A stretch of DNA of 64,000 nucleotides from Pusillimonas sp. T7-7 (GCF_000209655.1 NC_015458.1:3472001-3536000); one strand, 5' to 3'; counted from the stretch's first letter, positions 1 to 9,158 are shown. Notes: generated from the sequence alone by a model not told the origin. Translations and numbers: made by a program.

Positions 1-1051
1 CAGACTATCCGGGCTGATTCTGGGCAGTAGCCGCAGTGCCATGGGGGGCATTAGCGTATTGACGTCCACATTTTTCGGCGCCATCTCTGGGTCATCAGCC
101 GCCTCCGTAGCGGCGATAGGGTCGATCATGGTGCCGGAAATGGAGAAGCAAGGCTATAGAAAGCCTGCGGCAGCCAGTCTGGTCGCAGCTGCGGGCTTTA
201 TCGGGATACTGATTCCGCCAAGTATCCCTTTGATTCTCTACGGGCTGGCCTCGGGCACGTCAATTGGTGCGCTGTTCCTGGCGGGCATAGGGCCTGGCCT
301 TCTCATCATGCTAGCCTTCATGTTGTTGAATGCCTATCTGGCGAGAAAAAACCCCCTCCCCAGCGGGACGGGGCAAAGCACTGTCACTGCTAAAGAAGCA
401 TTCAGCATCATTATCGACGCGCTACCAGGATTGTTCCTGCCAGTATTGATCCTGGGAGGCATCTATTCGGGCATGTTCACGCCCACGGAAGCAGCGGCCG
501 TCGCTGTTTTCTACGCGATATTGGTAGGCAAGTTCGTTTATAAAAGTTTTAGTTTCTCGGCACTTCCACGTATCGCTCTCGGATCGGCGGTCACCTCGGC
601 GACCATTATGATCATCATCGGTTTTTCCGCCTTTTTTGGCCGCCTGATGACGCTGGATCAGATACCCGCCTCCATCTCAGAGATGCTACTCAGCCTGACT
701 TCAAATCCGTTCTGGTTGACGTTATTGATGAACGGATTCCTGTTGTTTCTAGGCATGTTTGTGGAAACCGCTACGATCATTATGATTGCCACGCCCATAC
801 TCCTGCCCCTTGCCGTTCAGTTGGGTATCGACCCGGTGCATTTCGGTGTCATCATGATCATGAACCTTTCGGTGGGCCTTATTACGCCTCCGATGGCGTT
901 GAACCTCTTTGTGGCAGCCCGCATCTCCGGGCTTGAATTGCGGCATCTGGCGAGACCCATTCTTCCTTATGTCGTTACCTCACTAATCTTGTTATTGATC
1001 ATCAGCTACGTGCCTCAACTCAGCATGTATTTGCCAACAGCCTTTAAGTAG
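1..1051 (+). CDS. TRAP transporter large permease, DctM family (5' end outside window)
   Basis: This is the large membrane subunit of a tripartite ATP-independent periplasmic transporter, which drives uptake of organic acids with an ion gradient. The reading frame is open from base 2 with no stop, and codons before the first ATG (base 41) continue a DctM-like sequence, so the start lies upstream. About 350 of the usual ~425 residues are visible. Family signs include the G-[IL]-PPS segment near visible residue 70, the TPTEAAA motif after the central helix pair, and about nine hydrophobic segments. The stop is 16 bases before the lyase-superfamily gene, so the two are probably co-transcribed. 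The substrate-binding and small-permease partners should lie just left of the window. Substrate unknown. Confidence 0.9.
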   Translation, partial: RLSGLILGSSRSAMGGISVLTSTFFGAISGSSAASVAAIGSIMVPEMEKQGYRKPAAASLVAAAGFIGILIPPSIPLILYGLASGTSIGALFLAGIGPGLLIMLAFMLLNAYLARKNPLPSGTGQSTVTAKEAFSIIIDALPGLFLPVLILGGIYSGMFTPTEAAAVAVFYAILVGKFVYKSFSFSALPRIALGSAVTSATIMIIIGFSAFFGRLMTLDQIPASISEMLLSLTSNPFWLTLLMNGFLLFLGMFVETATIIMIATPILLPLAVQLGIDPVHFGVIMIMNLSVGLITPPMALNLFVAARISGLELRHLARPILPYVVTSLILLLIISYVPQLSMYLPTAFK

Positions 1052-1067
1052 TATTCAGGATATACGA

Positions 1068-1931
1068 ATGAACAAGCGAATGAAGTTCCGACAACTTTTG
1101 CAACGGGATGGCATTATCGTGGCGCCGGGCGCCCCCGACGCCATTACTGCCAGAATCATCCAGGAAGCGGGTTTCGAGGTCTGCTATATGGGTGGCAATG
1201 CCGCGGTGGCCAGCGCGCTTGGTGTGCCAGACGTGGGTCTGGCCACCTTTTCGGACATGGTTTCCCGTGCGCGGAGTATAGACAGCTGCATCAATATACC
1301 CTTGTTCTGTGATGCGGACACCGGCTATGGAAATGTGAATAATGTGATGCGGACCGTGCGTGAATTCGAGAAAGCAGGGGTGGTGGGTATTCATCTTGAA
1401 GATCAAGTAACGCCCAAGAAATGTGGTGCGATGAATAACCTCAAGCTTATTTCTGTGGATGAAAGCGCACAAAAAATTCGTGCTGCGATACATGCGAGAA
1501 CCGATCCCGATTTTGTGATTCTCGCCCGCACGGACGCGCGTACGCCATTGGGCTTGGAAGAGGCCATTCGACGTATTCAAGCCTTCGAGAAGGCTGGTGC
1601 AGATATGGTTTATGTTGAAATGTTACAATCTGAAGACGAGGTGAGGCAGGTTGTGCAGAGTGTCAGCGTACCGGTCTTGTATGATGCCTTGGAGTCTACG
1701 TCGGGTTATGCGCCCACGGCTCAAGAATTGCAAGATATTGGTATAAAGATGGTAATTTATCCCATGTCTGCCATTCTATATACCGCTAAAATATTGAGCC
1801 AATTCATGGCCGATCTAAAAATGAACGGCACTACGCAGCCGCATCACGCCAATATGATGGCATTGCATGATTACGAAAAATTGCTCGGCATCGATGAACA
1901 ACTTGCCTATCAGAATCGCTTCGACGTCTAA
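1068..1931 (+). CDS. Isocitrate lyase / PEP mutase superfamily protein
   Basis: A 287-residue TIM-barrel enzyme of the family that includes 2-methylisocitrate lyase, dimethylmalate lyase and oxaloacetate decarboxylase-like proteins; members cleave or form C-C or C-P bonds next to a carboxylate using Mg2+. Visible family features are the APGAPDA start of the barrel, the metal-site DADTGYGN (residues 82-89), HLEDQ (109-113), the KKCG loop (117-120) and ARTDAR. The lyase signature normally ends K-[KR]-C-G-H, but residue 121 here is Ala, so the usual lyase chemistry may be altered. It sits between a TRAP permease and a GntR regulator, which suggests catabolism of an imported organic acid. I cannot name the substrate. 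Confidence 0.85.
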   Translation: MNKRMKFRQLLQRDGIIVAPGAPDAITARIIQEAGFEVCYMGGNAAVASALGVPDVGLATFSDMVSRARSIDSCINIPLFCDADTGYGNVNNVMRTVREFEKAGVVGIHLEDQVTPKKCGAMNNLKLISVDESAQKIRAAIHARTDPDFVILARTDARTPLGLEEAIRRIQAFEKAGADMVYVEMLQSEDEVRQVVQSVSVPVLYDALESTSGYAPTAQELQDIGIKMVIYPMSAILYTAKILSQFMADLKMNGTTQPHHANMMALHDYEKLLGIDEQLAYQNRFDV

Positions 1932-1943
1932 AGTACGCAATCC

Positions 1944-2591
1944 ATGAAGAAGTCCGCTGTCGTCGACGTAGAGGCGATCCTCCGCGACCGAATTAGCCGC
2001 AGAGAAATTCCCCCAGGGGCCAAGCTTAGAGAATTGCCTTTTACGCAGGAGTTCGGCGTAAGCCGGGCTCGCATCAGGCAGGCATTTGCTGCGCTTGAAC
2101 AGCGTGGGTTGGTGGAGCGCATCCCCAATCAGGGAGCCACCGTTATAGCGCTCACAGCGGTTGAGCTCTTCACTATTTATGATGTGTTCGAGTTGCTCGA
2201 AGGGCTTTGCGTCAGGCTTGCTGTACAAAATTCCGACCTTGGGTCGTGGAATGATTTGGCTGCACTCTTCAATGCCGATCTTGAAAAGTCCATAGCAGAC
2301 GGCGAGTGTGATCAGCTGTTCGACGCGATCATGACCTATCGTCAGCAGACGACCATTGCCGCTGACAATCCCACTCTTTCGGCTTTTCTGGATAGTATTT
2401 ACGACAAGACGCAAGCTATCATCCGCCGCACCCTGATCTTGCCTGGGCGGGCTACGCAAAGTTTCAAAGAGCATTGTGAAATCATTGCCGCAATGCAGGA
2501 AGGCAATGCGCTACGTGCTGAGGCGCTGAAGCGTTCGAATATGCGGTCCGCGCGCGAATTTCTGGTCCGCTATATTGATTTCGTCCTCTAG
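1944..2591 (+). CDS. GntR/FadR-family transcriptional regulator (FCD domain)
   Basis: This 215-residue protein has an N-terminal winged helix (about residues 8-72, with the recognition helix in VSRARIRQAF and the wing near GATV) followed by an all-helical FCD ligand-binding domain. Members usually repress adjacent catabolic operons until an organic-acid ligand binds. It begins 12 bases after the lyase-family gene and most likely controls the TRAP/lyase operon. The first FCD metal-site motif, normally F-H, reads Y-R here, while a later His (E-H-C-E) is kept. The effector site may therefore be atypical. Start ATG chosen by domain alignment; its ribosome site is weak. Confidence 0.85.
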   Translation: MKKSAVVDVEAILRDRISRREIPPGAKLRELPFTQEFGVSRARIRQAFAALEQRGLVERIPNQGATVIALTAVELFTIYDVFELLEGLCVRLAVQNSDLGSWNDLAALFNADLEKSIADGECDQLFDAIMTYRQQTTIAADNPTLSAFLDSIYDKTQAIIRRTLILPGRATQSFKEHCEIIAAMQEGNALRAEALKRSNMRSAREFLVRYIDFVL

Positions 2592-2720
2592 CTGCTGTTA
2601 ATCACGCGGCTGTAGGATTCATACATTGGTTGGGTGACTCCAACGAGCTGCTCTGTCTTGTGGAAGTGGCCTTTATGTTCTCACACTGCTACACTCGTCC
2701 CGTCCTGTATGGACGACGAC

Positions 2721-2746
2721 GCGGGGCGAGGCTCGTGCCGCCCCGC
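2721..2746. terminator. Inverted repeat, possible terminator
   Basis: The arms GCGGGGCG (2721-2728) and CGCCCCGC (2739-2746) pair perfectly around a 10-base loop, about 130 bases after the GntR gene. No T tract follows, so it is either a weak terminator for the upstream operon or an mRNA structure ahead of the small membrane protein gene, whose ATG is 32 bases downstream. Confidence 0.4.
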
Positions 2747-2778
2747 GCCCCGACTATCAAAATAAAACAGAGGCATCC

Positions 2779-3000
2779 ATGCACTACATTATTCAGCTTT
2801 TGGCCGTGATTCTTATTGGCACCGCCGTTGGCGCCGTGCTTAGCCAACGTACCAAAGCGTTACTTATTGGTTCTGTGATTGCCATCGTACTGGGCGTTGT
2901 TGCCGTGGTTACGGCGTCCTGGATACCGCTGGCGGTGGGTACAGCCGTCTTTCTGGTGGTTCAAGGCTTGCAGCGCGATAATTATTCATCACGCGCCTGA
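2779..3000 (+). CDS. Small hypothetical membrane protein
   Basis: I do not recognise this 73-residue protein. It is almost entirely hydrophobic, with two or three membrane-spanning stretches (about residues 4-20, 27-45 and 48-62) and short polar ends. A good ribosome site (AGAGG, 6-8 bases upstream) precedes the ATG, and codon use matches the neighbours, so it is probably real. It ends 7 bases before the glyoxalase-like gene and may be co-transcribed with it. Confidence 0.6.
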   Translation: MHYIIQLLAVILIGTAVGAVLSQRTKALLIGSVIAIVLGVVAVVTASWIPLAVGTAVFLVVQGLQRDNYSSRA

Positions 3001-3007
3001 AACAGCC

Positions 3008-3706
3008 ATGCATTTCGATCACCTGGTCCTGATGATGCGCGACCAGTTGGATGATCGTGCGCCGCGCCTGCAGGGCGATGGCTTTCACCTGACCGATGTG
3101 TCGGTGCATAACCTGGGTTCGATCAACCGGCTTATTACGCTCGAGTCCTCGTATATAGAACTGTTGGGCTGGCCGGCTGGGCAGCCTCCGGCGCGCAAGG
3201 AAATCGCCGAGCAACCCTTGGGCCTGGATGCGCTGGTTTTCAGGCCGCGCAATGCGGCCGAAACCTATGAGCAGTTGCGCCTGGCGGGTTTCGAAGTGAA
3301 TCCGGTGCAGCGCCTGGAGCGGCCTGTGGCGGCGCCAGGCGTGGGCATGGCCCGGTTCGACACCGTTCGTTTTGCCCGGCAACCCGTGCCTGGCCTGCGT
3401 ATTTACTATTGCCAGCACCTGACTCCCGAATACATCTGGGATGAAAGCGTCATGCGTCACGAAAACGGTGCAAGGTCGCTGAGCGAGATCATTATCAAGG
3501 CGCCCGATGCCCATGGCGTTGCGGCAACGCTGGCCGCGTTGACAAGCGGGCAGGTGCAGGCGCTGGACGAGGGCCGCCAAGTATTGCAGCTACCCAATCT
3601 GCGCCTGGTGGTCGAGCCGGACCGCAGTCTTGCCGCAGCCATTATCTGGCAGGCAACGCTAGGCTATAGCGATGGCACGATACGCCCGTTTGTGCCACCC
3701 TTATAA
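3008..3706 (+). CDS. Glyoxalase-like (VOC superfamily) protein
   Basis: This 232-residue protein opens with the FDHLVLM strand typical of the Glyoxalase_3 type of vicinal-oxygen-chelate fold and contains paired beta-alpha-beta-beta-beta halves. A His near the start and a later E-L-L-G-W segment fit metal-site strands. VOC proteins act as isomerases, dioxygenases or lyases, and the reaction here cannot be inferred. The frame is open further upstream over the small membrane gene, but similarity begins at this ATG, 7 bases after that gene's stop, so I take it as the start. The weak ribosome site suggests translational coupling. Confidence 0.75.
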   Translation: MHFDHLVLMMRDQLDDRAPRLQGDGFHLTDVSVHNLGSINRLITLESSYIELLGWPAGQPPARKEIAEQPLGLDALVFRPRNAAETYEQLRLAGFEVNPVQRLERPVAAPGVGMARFDTVRFARQPVPGLRIYYCQHLTPEYIWDESVMRHENGARSLSEIIIKAPDAHGVAATLAALTSGQVQALDEGRQVLQLPNLRLVVEPDRSLAAAIIWQATLGYSDGTIRPFVPPL

Positions 3707-3738
3707 GTAATTATAAGCATTCAACCATTTGTTATAAG
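3701..3738 (+). repeat. Three phased TTATAAG repeats
   Basis: TTATAAG occurs at 3701-3707, 3711-3717 and 3732-3738, with starts spaced 10 and 21 bases (one and two helical turns). The first copy overlaps the stop codon of the glyoxalase-like gene. The copies lie 66-103 bases upstream of the Bug receptor gene and could be binding sites for its regulator. Confidence 0.35.
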
Positions 3739-3803
3739 TCCAGGGCTTAAGCCGCGTTATCATTTACGGCTTAGCAGCACGCATTATCAACACTGGAATT
3801 TCT

Positions 3804-4796
3804 ATGCTTAGCCATGCCAAATCAAGCCTAGCGGCAACCATATTTTTCAAGGCTGTGGCAGGTAGTATGCTGGCCTTGTCGGCTCTGTCTTTTGCACAGG
3901 CCGCCGACCAGCCGCCCATACGCCTGGTCGTGCCGTTTCCCCCCGGAGGCAGCACCGATATCGCTTCCCGCATTATCCAGCCCAAGCTGGCCGAGCTGCT
4001 GAATCGCGACGTTGTCATCGAGAACAAGCCTGGTGCGGCCACGCAGATCGCCAGTCAGTATGTGCAACGCTCCAAGCCTGACGGCAACACCTTGCTGGTC
4101 AGTTTCGACAGTCATTCGCTGAACCCTATCGTACGGCCGCTGCCTTACGATACCTTCAAGGATTTTCGCGGCATTACCTTTGCCCTGCGTTTTCCCCTGG
4201 TGGTTGGGGTGTCCAAGCATGTTGCCGCCAACACGCTTGAAGAGCTTATTGCCGCTGCCAAGGCGGACCCAAAAAAATTCAGCTACGCATCAACTGGCCT
4301 GGGTTCGCTGAATCACCTGGCTCCGGAAGAGCTCAAGCGCATGGCTGGTATTGAAATGCTGCATGTGCCCTTTGCCGGGGGCGGCCAGGCCATGCAGTCG
4401 CTGGTGGGTAACATCACCCATGTGTCCTTCTTGAGCTATGCGGCGTTCAAGTCGCAAATCGAGGCCGGCAACATCAAGCCCCTGGCGGTAACCGGTACAA
4501 CGCGTATTGCCGATTTGCCCAATGTGCCTACCGTGCAGCAATCGGGCTACCCCGACTTCGAAGCCTATTCATGGATAGGTATTTTTGCGCCGGCCGCCAC
4601 GCCCGACGATGTGGCAAACCGCCTGACTGTTGCCTTTCAGAAAGCCTTGGGCGATGACGAGGTCAAGGCCAAGCTTGCTGATTTGGGTTTTGAGGTTATG
4701 GCAAGCGACGGGCCCACGGTAGATCGCTACGCGGTCGAGCAATACCAGCGCTGGAACACGTTTGTGCAGGAAGCCGGCTTGTCGCTGACCAAGTAG
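3804..4796 (+). CDS. Bug/TTT-family periplasmic solute-binding protein
   Basis: A 330-residue tripartite-tricarboxylate-transporter type receptor of the Bug family, which expanded in Bordetella and relatives. It has a cleavable signal peptide (about residues 1-33, ending near AQA-AD) and the family hallmarks RLVVPFPPGG-STD at residues 41-53 and IENKPGAA. Such receptors bind organic acids or related small molecules in the periplasm. No TctA/TctB membrane genes are adjacent, so this is an orphan receptor. Its stop is 2 bases from the stop of the convergent thioesterase gene. Confidence 0.9.
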   Translation: MLSHAKSSLAATIFFKAVAGSMLALSALSFAQAADQPPIRLVVPFPPGGSTDIASRIIQPKLAELLNRDVVIENKPGAATQIASQYVQRSKPDGNTLLVSFDSHSLNPIVRPLPYDTFKDFRGITFALRFPLVVGVSKHVAANTLEELIAAAKADPKKFSYASTGLGSLNHLAPEELKRMAGIEMLHVPFAGGGQAMQSLVGNITHVSFLSYAAFKSQIEAGNIKPLAVTGTTRIADLPNVPTVQQSGYPDFEAYSWIGIFAPAATPDDVANRLTVAFQKALGDDEVKAKLADLGFEVMASDGPTVDRYAVEQYQRWNTFVQEAGLSLTK

Positions 4797-4798
4797 AC

Positions 4799-5218
4799 TT
4801 ACCCGGCGCGAACAAAGGCAATGGTTGCCTGCATCAGGGCAACCACCTTGGTGCTTGGCCCGGAATAAGCCAGGACCTCGCCGGTGCATACAGCCAACTG
4901 CCTGCCGGCGTTCTGCACTTTTCCGACGGCCAGGAAGCGCTCGCCGATGGCGGGCCGCAGAAAGTTGATCTTGAACTCGGCCGTCACCACCTCGCATCCC
5001 TGTGGAGCCCTGGTCAGGGCCGCGTAGCCGCAGGCGCTGTCGACCACACTGGTGATGGCGCCGGCGTGCATATAGCCAAGCTGCTGGGAAAGCTTTGTGG
5101 AAAATGGCAGTGCTATATGTACTTCGCCATCTGCCACAGACGCCAGCTGGGCGCCCAGTGTGATCATCAAGCCTTGGGCGCCAAAGCTGGCTGCTATGCG
5201 TTCATGGATGTCATGCAT
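4799..5218 (-). CDS. PaaI-type hotdog-fold thioesterase
   Basis: This 139-residue single-domain hotdog protein of the PaaI/YigI family probably hydrolyses acyl- or aryl-CoA thioesters in the cytoplasm. The catalytic helix region reads GYMHAGAITSVVDSACGYAA (residues 48-67), in which the H-A-G loop and the following Asp/Ser are characteristic, and the later strand EFKINFLRPA is typical. The natural CoA substrate cannot be told. It lies just downstream of the MFS gene on the same strand (40-base gap). Confidence 0.85.
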   Translation of the reverse strand: MHDIHERIAASFGAQGLMITLGAQLASVADGEVHIALPFSTKLSQQLGYMHAGAITSVVDSACGYAALTRAPQGCEVVTAEFKINFLRPAIGERFLAVGKVQNAGRQLAVCTGEVLAYSGPSTKVVALMQATIAFVRAG

Positions 5219-5258
5219 GGAAAATACGAGCCTATAGTTTGAAAACGTTTGTGCGACC

Positions 5259-6458
5259 TTAGTGATCGCTTGGTTTGACGACTGTAGCCGAAATTGTCAT
5301 CAGGACCAGTGTGGCGGCCAGCCCCAGGCCGGCCGTCAGCCACAAGGCTTGCACACCGTAGAGGTCCAGGCATATGCCGAACAGCCATGGCGCCAGGGCC
5401 TGGGCTACGCGGGCCGGCACCATGAGCATGCCCTGGCGGCGCCCATAGCCTCGGGCGCCGAAGATCGCCAGGGGCAAGGTTCCTTTTGCTATGGTCAAAA
5501 TGCCATTGCCTGCACCATGCAGTATGCCAAATGCCGCCGCAGCCGGTGCGCCGATCAATCCGAAAGCCAGCGCTCCCACGGGGTGCAGCAAGGCGGCGAT
5601 GCGGGTCGAGAGCAATGGATGGACTTTGCGCAGCAGGCCGAATTCCAGCAGCCGGGCCGCTACCTGGGCTGGTCCGATGAGCGCGCCGACCATGACTGCA
5701 GTCGCCAGGGTGGCGCCGCCGGCCTGCAACAACCTGGGCAGATGAGCCGCCATGGCCGTGCTGATGAACCAGGTGGCGGCAAACACAAAGGCCAGCACGA
5801 ATGAGGACCAACGCCTGGGCTGGGCGCTGTCGGTGTCTGCAGAGAAGGCGTCGTCGTCTGCTGCGTGGGTGGTTGCCTCTATGTCAGCGGATGACTGCAG
5901 CCGGGGCAGGCTCAGGTTCAGCGGCAGCCCCAGCGTCAGGTGAAGTGCGGCCCAGGTAAAACAAGCGCCGCGCCAGCCTATGTGTGCTTCCAGAAAAGTC
6001 GATAGAGGCCAGCCCACGGTGCTGGCAAAGCCGGCAAAAAGGGTAATGCCTGTAATGGCGCCGCGCGAGCGGTTGCCGTACAGAGCCACCAGGGCTGAAA
6101 ACGCAGCTTCATACAGGCCGCTGCCCATGCCTATGCCGATGACCATCCAGGCCGCGAACAGCCCCAGCGGACCCTGGGCCAGACCCAAGCCAGCCAGACC
6201 CGCCGCAAAAATGATGCTGATGACGGCCAGTACCGGCCGTCCGCCGTAGCGGTCGATGAGATGGCCGGCGTAGGGACCCAGCAGGGCGGAGATAATGAGG
6301 GCGGCACTGAATGCCGCAAAGACTGTGGGGGTCGAAACGCCCAGATCCCGCGCCATGGGCGCAGCCAACATGGCAGGCAGATAATAGCTTGATGCCCAGG
6401 CCAGGGTCTGGGCGATACCCAAGCGAGTGACGATACCGGCGGTTGGCTCTGCGGCCAT
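5259..6458 (-). CDS. Major facilitator superfamily transporter
   Basis: This 399-residue protein has twelve predicted membrane helices in two halves. It carries the MFS loop motif after helix 2 (G-x-L-I-D-R-[YF]-G-G-R-P around residues 65-75) and a long polar central loop (about 190-215) rich in Asp and Ala. Gly- and Ala-rich helices and the lack of sugar-porter signatures suggest a drug or metabolite exporter or an organic-acid porter. Its ATG is 150 bases from the divergent ABC-F gene, so the two promoters share that gap. Substrate unknown. Confidence 0.85.
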   Translation of the reverse strand: MAAEPTAGIVTRLGIAQTLAWASSYYLPAMLAAPMARDLGVSTPTVFAAFSAALIISALLGPYAGHLIDRYGGRPVLAVISIIFAAGLAGLGLAQGPLGLFAAWMVIGIGMGSGLYEAAFSALVALYGNRSRGAITGITLFAGFASTVGWPLSTFLEAHIGWRGACFTWAALHLTLGLPLNLSLPRLQSSADIEATTHAADDDAFSADTDSAQPRRWSSFVLAFVFAATWFISTAMAAHLPRLLQAGGATLATAVMVGALIGPAQVAARLLEFGLLRKVHPLLSTRIAALLHPVGALAFGLIGAPAAAAFGILHGAGNGILTIAKGTLPLAIFGARGYGRRQGMLMVPARVAQALAPWLFGICLDLYGVQALWLTAGLGLAATLVLMTISATVVKPSDH

Positions 6459-6608
6459 GAATAGTTCACCACATGGGTTGATCGGTTGATGATTTGAATT
6501 GTATTTTGTATTGAGGCGTTGTGGTGTTGTGACGCGTTCGACTCCTGGACACTGCCGCGCGGGTGCTAAACTAAGGCCCCATCTGCGCAGTTATCCCGAC
6601 TTTCCCCC

Positions 6609-8282
6609 ATGATTATCTTCAAGAACGTGACCTTGCGTCGCGGCAGCAAAGTATTGCTGGACAAAACATCCGTTACGCTTAATCCCAGCGAAAAAATAGG
6701 CTTGGTCGGGCGTAATGGAGCTGGTAAATCGTCTCTGTTTGCCGTGCTCAATGGCAGCTTGCACGAGGATGGCGGCGAGCTTTCCATCCCGGTGCAATGG
6801 CGCATGTCGCAAGTTGCACAAGATATGCCCGAAACCGAACAAAGCGCCACTGATTTTGTCATCGAAGGTGATGCCGTGCTGATGGCGGCGCAAGCTGAAG
6901 TGGCTGCTTCCGAGGACAGTGATGACGGAATGCGCATGGCGCACGCCTATATGGCATTGCATGATGCCGGCGCGCACGATGCGCCGGCTCGGGCTCAAGC
7001 GCTTATTCTGGGTCTGGGCTTCAGCGTGGCGGAACTGGATAGGCCGGTCAATAGTTTTTCGGGTGGTTGGCGCATGCGCCTTCAGCTGGCACGCGCGCTA
7101 ATGTGTCCGTCTGATTTGCTCTTGCTTGACGAGCCGACCAATCACCTGGACCTGGATGCGCTGGTATGGCTTGAGGCATGGCTCAAGCATTATGCCGGCA
7201 CCATGGTAGTCATCAGCCATGACCGTGAGTTTCTGGATGCCGTTACCGGCGTCACATTACATATCGATCAAGGCAAGCTGCTGCGTTACGGTGGCAATTA
7301 CAGCAAGTTCGAAGATATGCGCGCCGAACAGATGTTGCTGCAACAGGCCGCGCATGCCAAACAGCAGGACAAAATAGCTCACCTGCAAAAGTTCATAGAC
7401 CGCTTCAAGGCGAAAGCCAGCAAAGCCAAGCAGGCGCAAAGTCGTGTCAAGGCCCTGGAGCGCATGGAAAAGGTGGCTCCTCTGCTGGCCGACGCCGATT
7501 TCCAGTTTCAGTTCAAAGAGCCGCTCAGCCTGCCCAATCCTATGCTGTCGATGTCCGATGCCAGCTTTGGCTATCCAGCGGCAGATGATGCCCCGGCCGG
7601 CGCACCACCGACGGTGATTGTGCAGAAAGTCAATCGTTCAGTATTGGCTGGACAACGTATCGGAATCCTGGGTGCGAATGGGCAAGGGAAGTCCACACTG
7701 GTCAAGACCATAGCCGGCGCCCTGCAAGCCACGGCTGGCGAGATTATCACTGGCAAGGGGCTGAATATTGGCTATTTCTCGCAGCAGGAACTCGATGTTC
7801 TGCGCCCAGGCGATAATCCGCTGGAGCACATGATACGACTGGCGCGCGATACGCCCGCCAGTGTGCGCCCGAGTGCGGCGGACTGCCGTGAACAAGGTTT
7901 GCGCAACTTTTTGGGCACCTTCAATTTCAGCGGTGATATGGTCAAGCAAAGCGTGGGCAGCATGAGTGGTGGCGAAAAGGCCCGACTGGTCTTGTGCATG
8001 ATCGTGTGGCAACGTCCCAATTTACTGCTGCTGGACGAGCCCACCAACCATTTGGACCTTGCCACCCGCGAGGCGCTGAGTATTGCCCTGAACGAATTCG
8101 AAGGATCAGTCATGCTAGTGAGCCATGACCGCGCCTTGCTTCGTTCGGTGTGCGATGAGTTCTGGCTGGTATCGCGCGGCGGCATGAAAGACTTCGATGG
8201 CGACCTGGATGATTACCAAGTCTATCTTCTGGAAGAGGCCAAGCGCCAGCGGGAAGCCGCAGCGTCCCGCAAGGCTGCTTGA
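6609..8282 (+). CDS. ABC-F family ATPase (YheS/Uup-like)
   Basis: This 557-residue soluble protein has two ABC ATPase domains and no membrane segments. Domain 1 has Walker A GRNGAGKS (34-41), signature SGGWRMRLQLA (151-161) and Walker B LLLDEPTNHLDL (171-182). A charged linker follows (240-290). Domain 2 has Walker A GANGQGKST (355-363), signature MSGGEKARL (452-460) and LLLDEPTNHLDL again. ABC-F proteins act on the ribosome E site as translation factors or in antibiotic protection. It is shorter than E. coli YheS (about 637) and lacks the long C-terminal extension. The gene stands alone between divergent and convergent neighbours. Confidence 0.92.
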   Translation: MIIFKNVTLRRGSKVLLDKTSVTLNPSEKIGLVGRNGAGKSSLFAVLNGSLHEDGGELSIPVQWRMSQVAQDMPETEQSATDFVIEGDAVLMAAQAEVAASEDSDDGMRMAHAYMALHDAGAHDAPARAQALILGLGFSVAELDRPVNSFSGGWRMRLQLARALMCPSDLLLLDEPTNHLDLDALVWLEAWLKHYAGTMVVISHDREFLDAVTGVTLHIDQGKLLRYGGNYSKFEDMRAEQMLLQQAAHAKQQDKIAHLQKFIDRFKAKASKAKQAQSRVKALERMEKVAPLLADADFQFQFKEPLSLPNPMLSMSDASFGYPAADDAPAGAPPTVIVQKVNRSVLAGQRIGILGANGQGKSTLVKTIAGALQATAGEIITGKGLNIGYFSQQELDVLRPGDNPLEHMIRLARDTPASVRPSAADCREQGLRNFLGTFNFSGDMVKQSVGSMSGGEKARLVLCMIVWQRPNLLLLDEPTNHLDLATREALSIALNEFEGSVMLVSHDRALLRSVCDEFWLVSRGGMKDFDGDLDDYQVYLLEEAKRQREAAASRKAA

Positions 8283-8348
8283 GCAGGGCGCGGCTTTATT
8301 CCATTGCCGGATCAAGCGTGAGTGCAAGGGCGATGCGCAGACTCGCCG

Positions 8349-9158
8349 CTATGCGGCCAATATTTCTGAGAGCCTGACGTCCAGCCTCGGGATTTCTGAA
8401 GTTGCTATTCGAAACTCGTTCTCGAGCACGCTCTTGATTTGGCTGAGTGAGTCGAGCTGTTTTCGTTCGACTCTGCCGTCCAGATGATAGAACGAATACT
8501 GTCTGTTATGCAGCACGTGGCGGCCCATCTGATCTGGGCGAGCCGCGATCAGTTCGTTGACGAAGGAAGAGCTTGGATGCGTTGACGTATACCAATTGCA
8601 GACTTCGTAGTCTTCACGGTAGTGCGGCATCAAATTGAAGTCGTATAGATCCTGCCATTCAGCCTTCCCCTTGGTTTGCAGGCAAAATGCATCGTCTTTG
8701 CTTTGTAAACGGTATGGACCATGCGGGGTGTCCTGGACGGTATCAGGGACAAGCCGGATCGGCGCAGTCAGGGTCAGTCGACCGAAACCCGTGTCGGCAA
8801 TAAACTTTTCGCCGCCCACCTCGACGAGTAAAAGCATATGGGTGCGCGGAGTCACGACATTATCCGGAACGTTCATCCGAACGCGCGCGGCAAGCCCTTG
8901 CACCGTGAAACCCATATTCCGCAATACGTATTGAAATAGCGTATTGTGCTCGTAGCAATAACCGCCCCGTCTTTGCTTTGTGAATTTGTTCATCAGGGCG
9001 TCAATATCCAAGTCTACCGTCATGCCGGTGAAGGGCGAGAGACTTTCAAAGGAAATTGTTTGAGTATGCCTGATGTGCAGTGTGCGCAGCACGTCTTGAG
9101 TGGCTTGGCGTGGTCCTTGGTACTGGATGAGTTCCAGATAGGAAGCTATGTCAGTCAT
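8349..9158 (-). CDS. nat: Arylamine N-acetyltransferase
   Basis: A 269-residue cytoplasmic enzyme that moves acetyl (or another acyl) from CoA to arylamines, hydrazines or hydroxylamines. The Cys-His-Asp triad is visible as the Cys in RRGGYCYEHN, the His in RTHMLLLV and the Asp in IADTGFG. The frame is open about 69 codons further upstream, but that stretch is Arg/Pro-rich with no family similarity and runs over the hairpins at 9181-9227. I start at the ATG of MTDIASYLEL, preceded by a G-rich stretch. A perfect palindrome lies 22 bases before the start and could be an operator. Confidence 0.88.
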   Translation of the reverse strand: MTDIASYLELIQYQGPRQATQDVLRTLHIRHTQTISFESLSPFTGMTVDLDIDALMNKFTKQRRGGYCYEHNTLFQYVLRNMGFTVQGLAARVRMNVPDNVVTPRTHMLLLVEVGGEKFIADTGFGRLTLTAPIRLVPDTVQDTPHGPYRLQSKDDAFCLQTKGKAEWQDLYDFNLMPHYREDYEVCNWYTSTHPSSSFVNELIAARPDQMGRHVLHNRQYSFYHLDGRVERKQLDSLSQIKSVLENEFRIATSEIPRLDVRLSEILAA

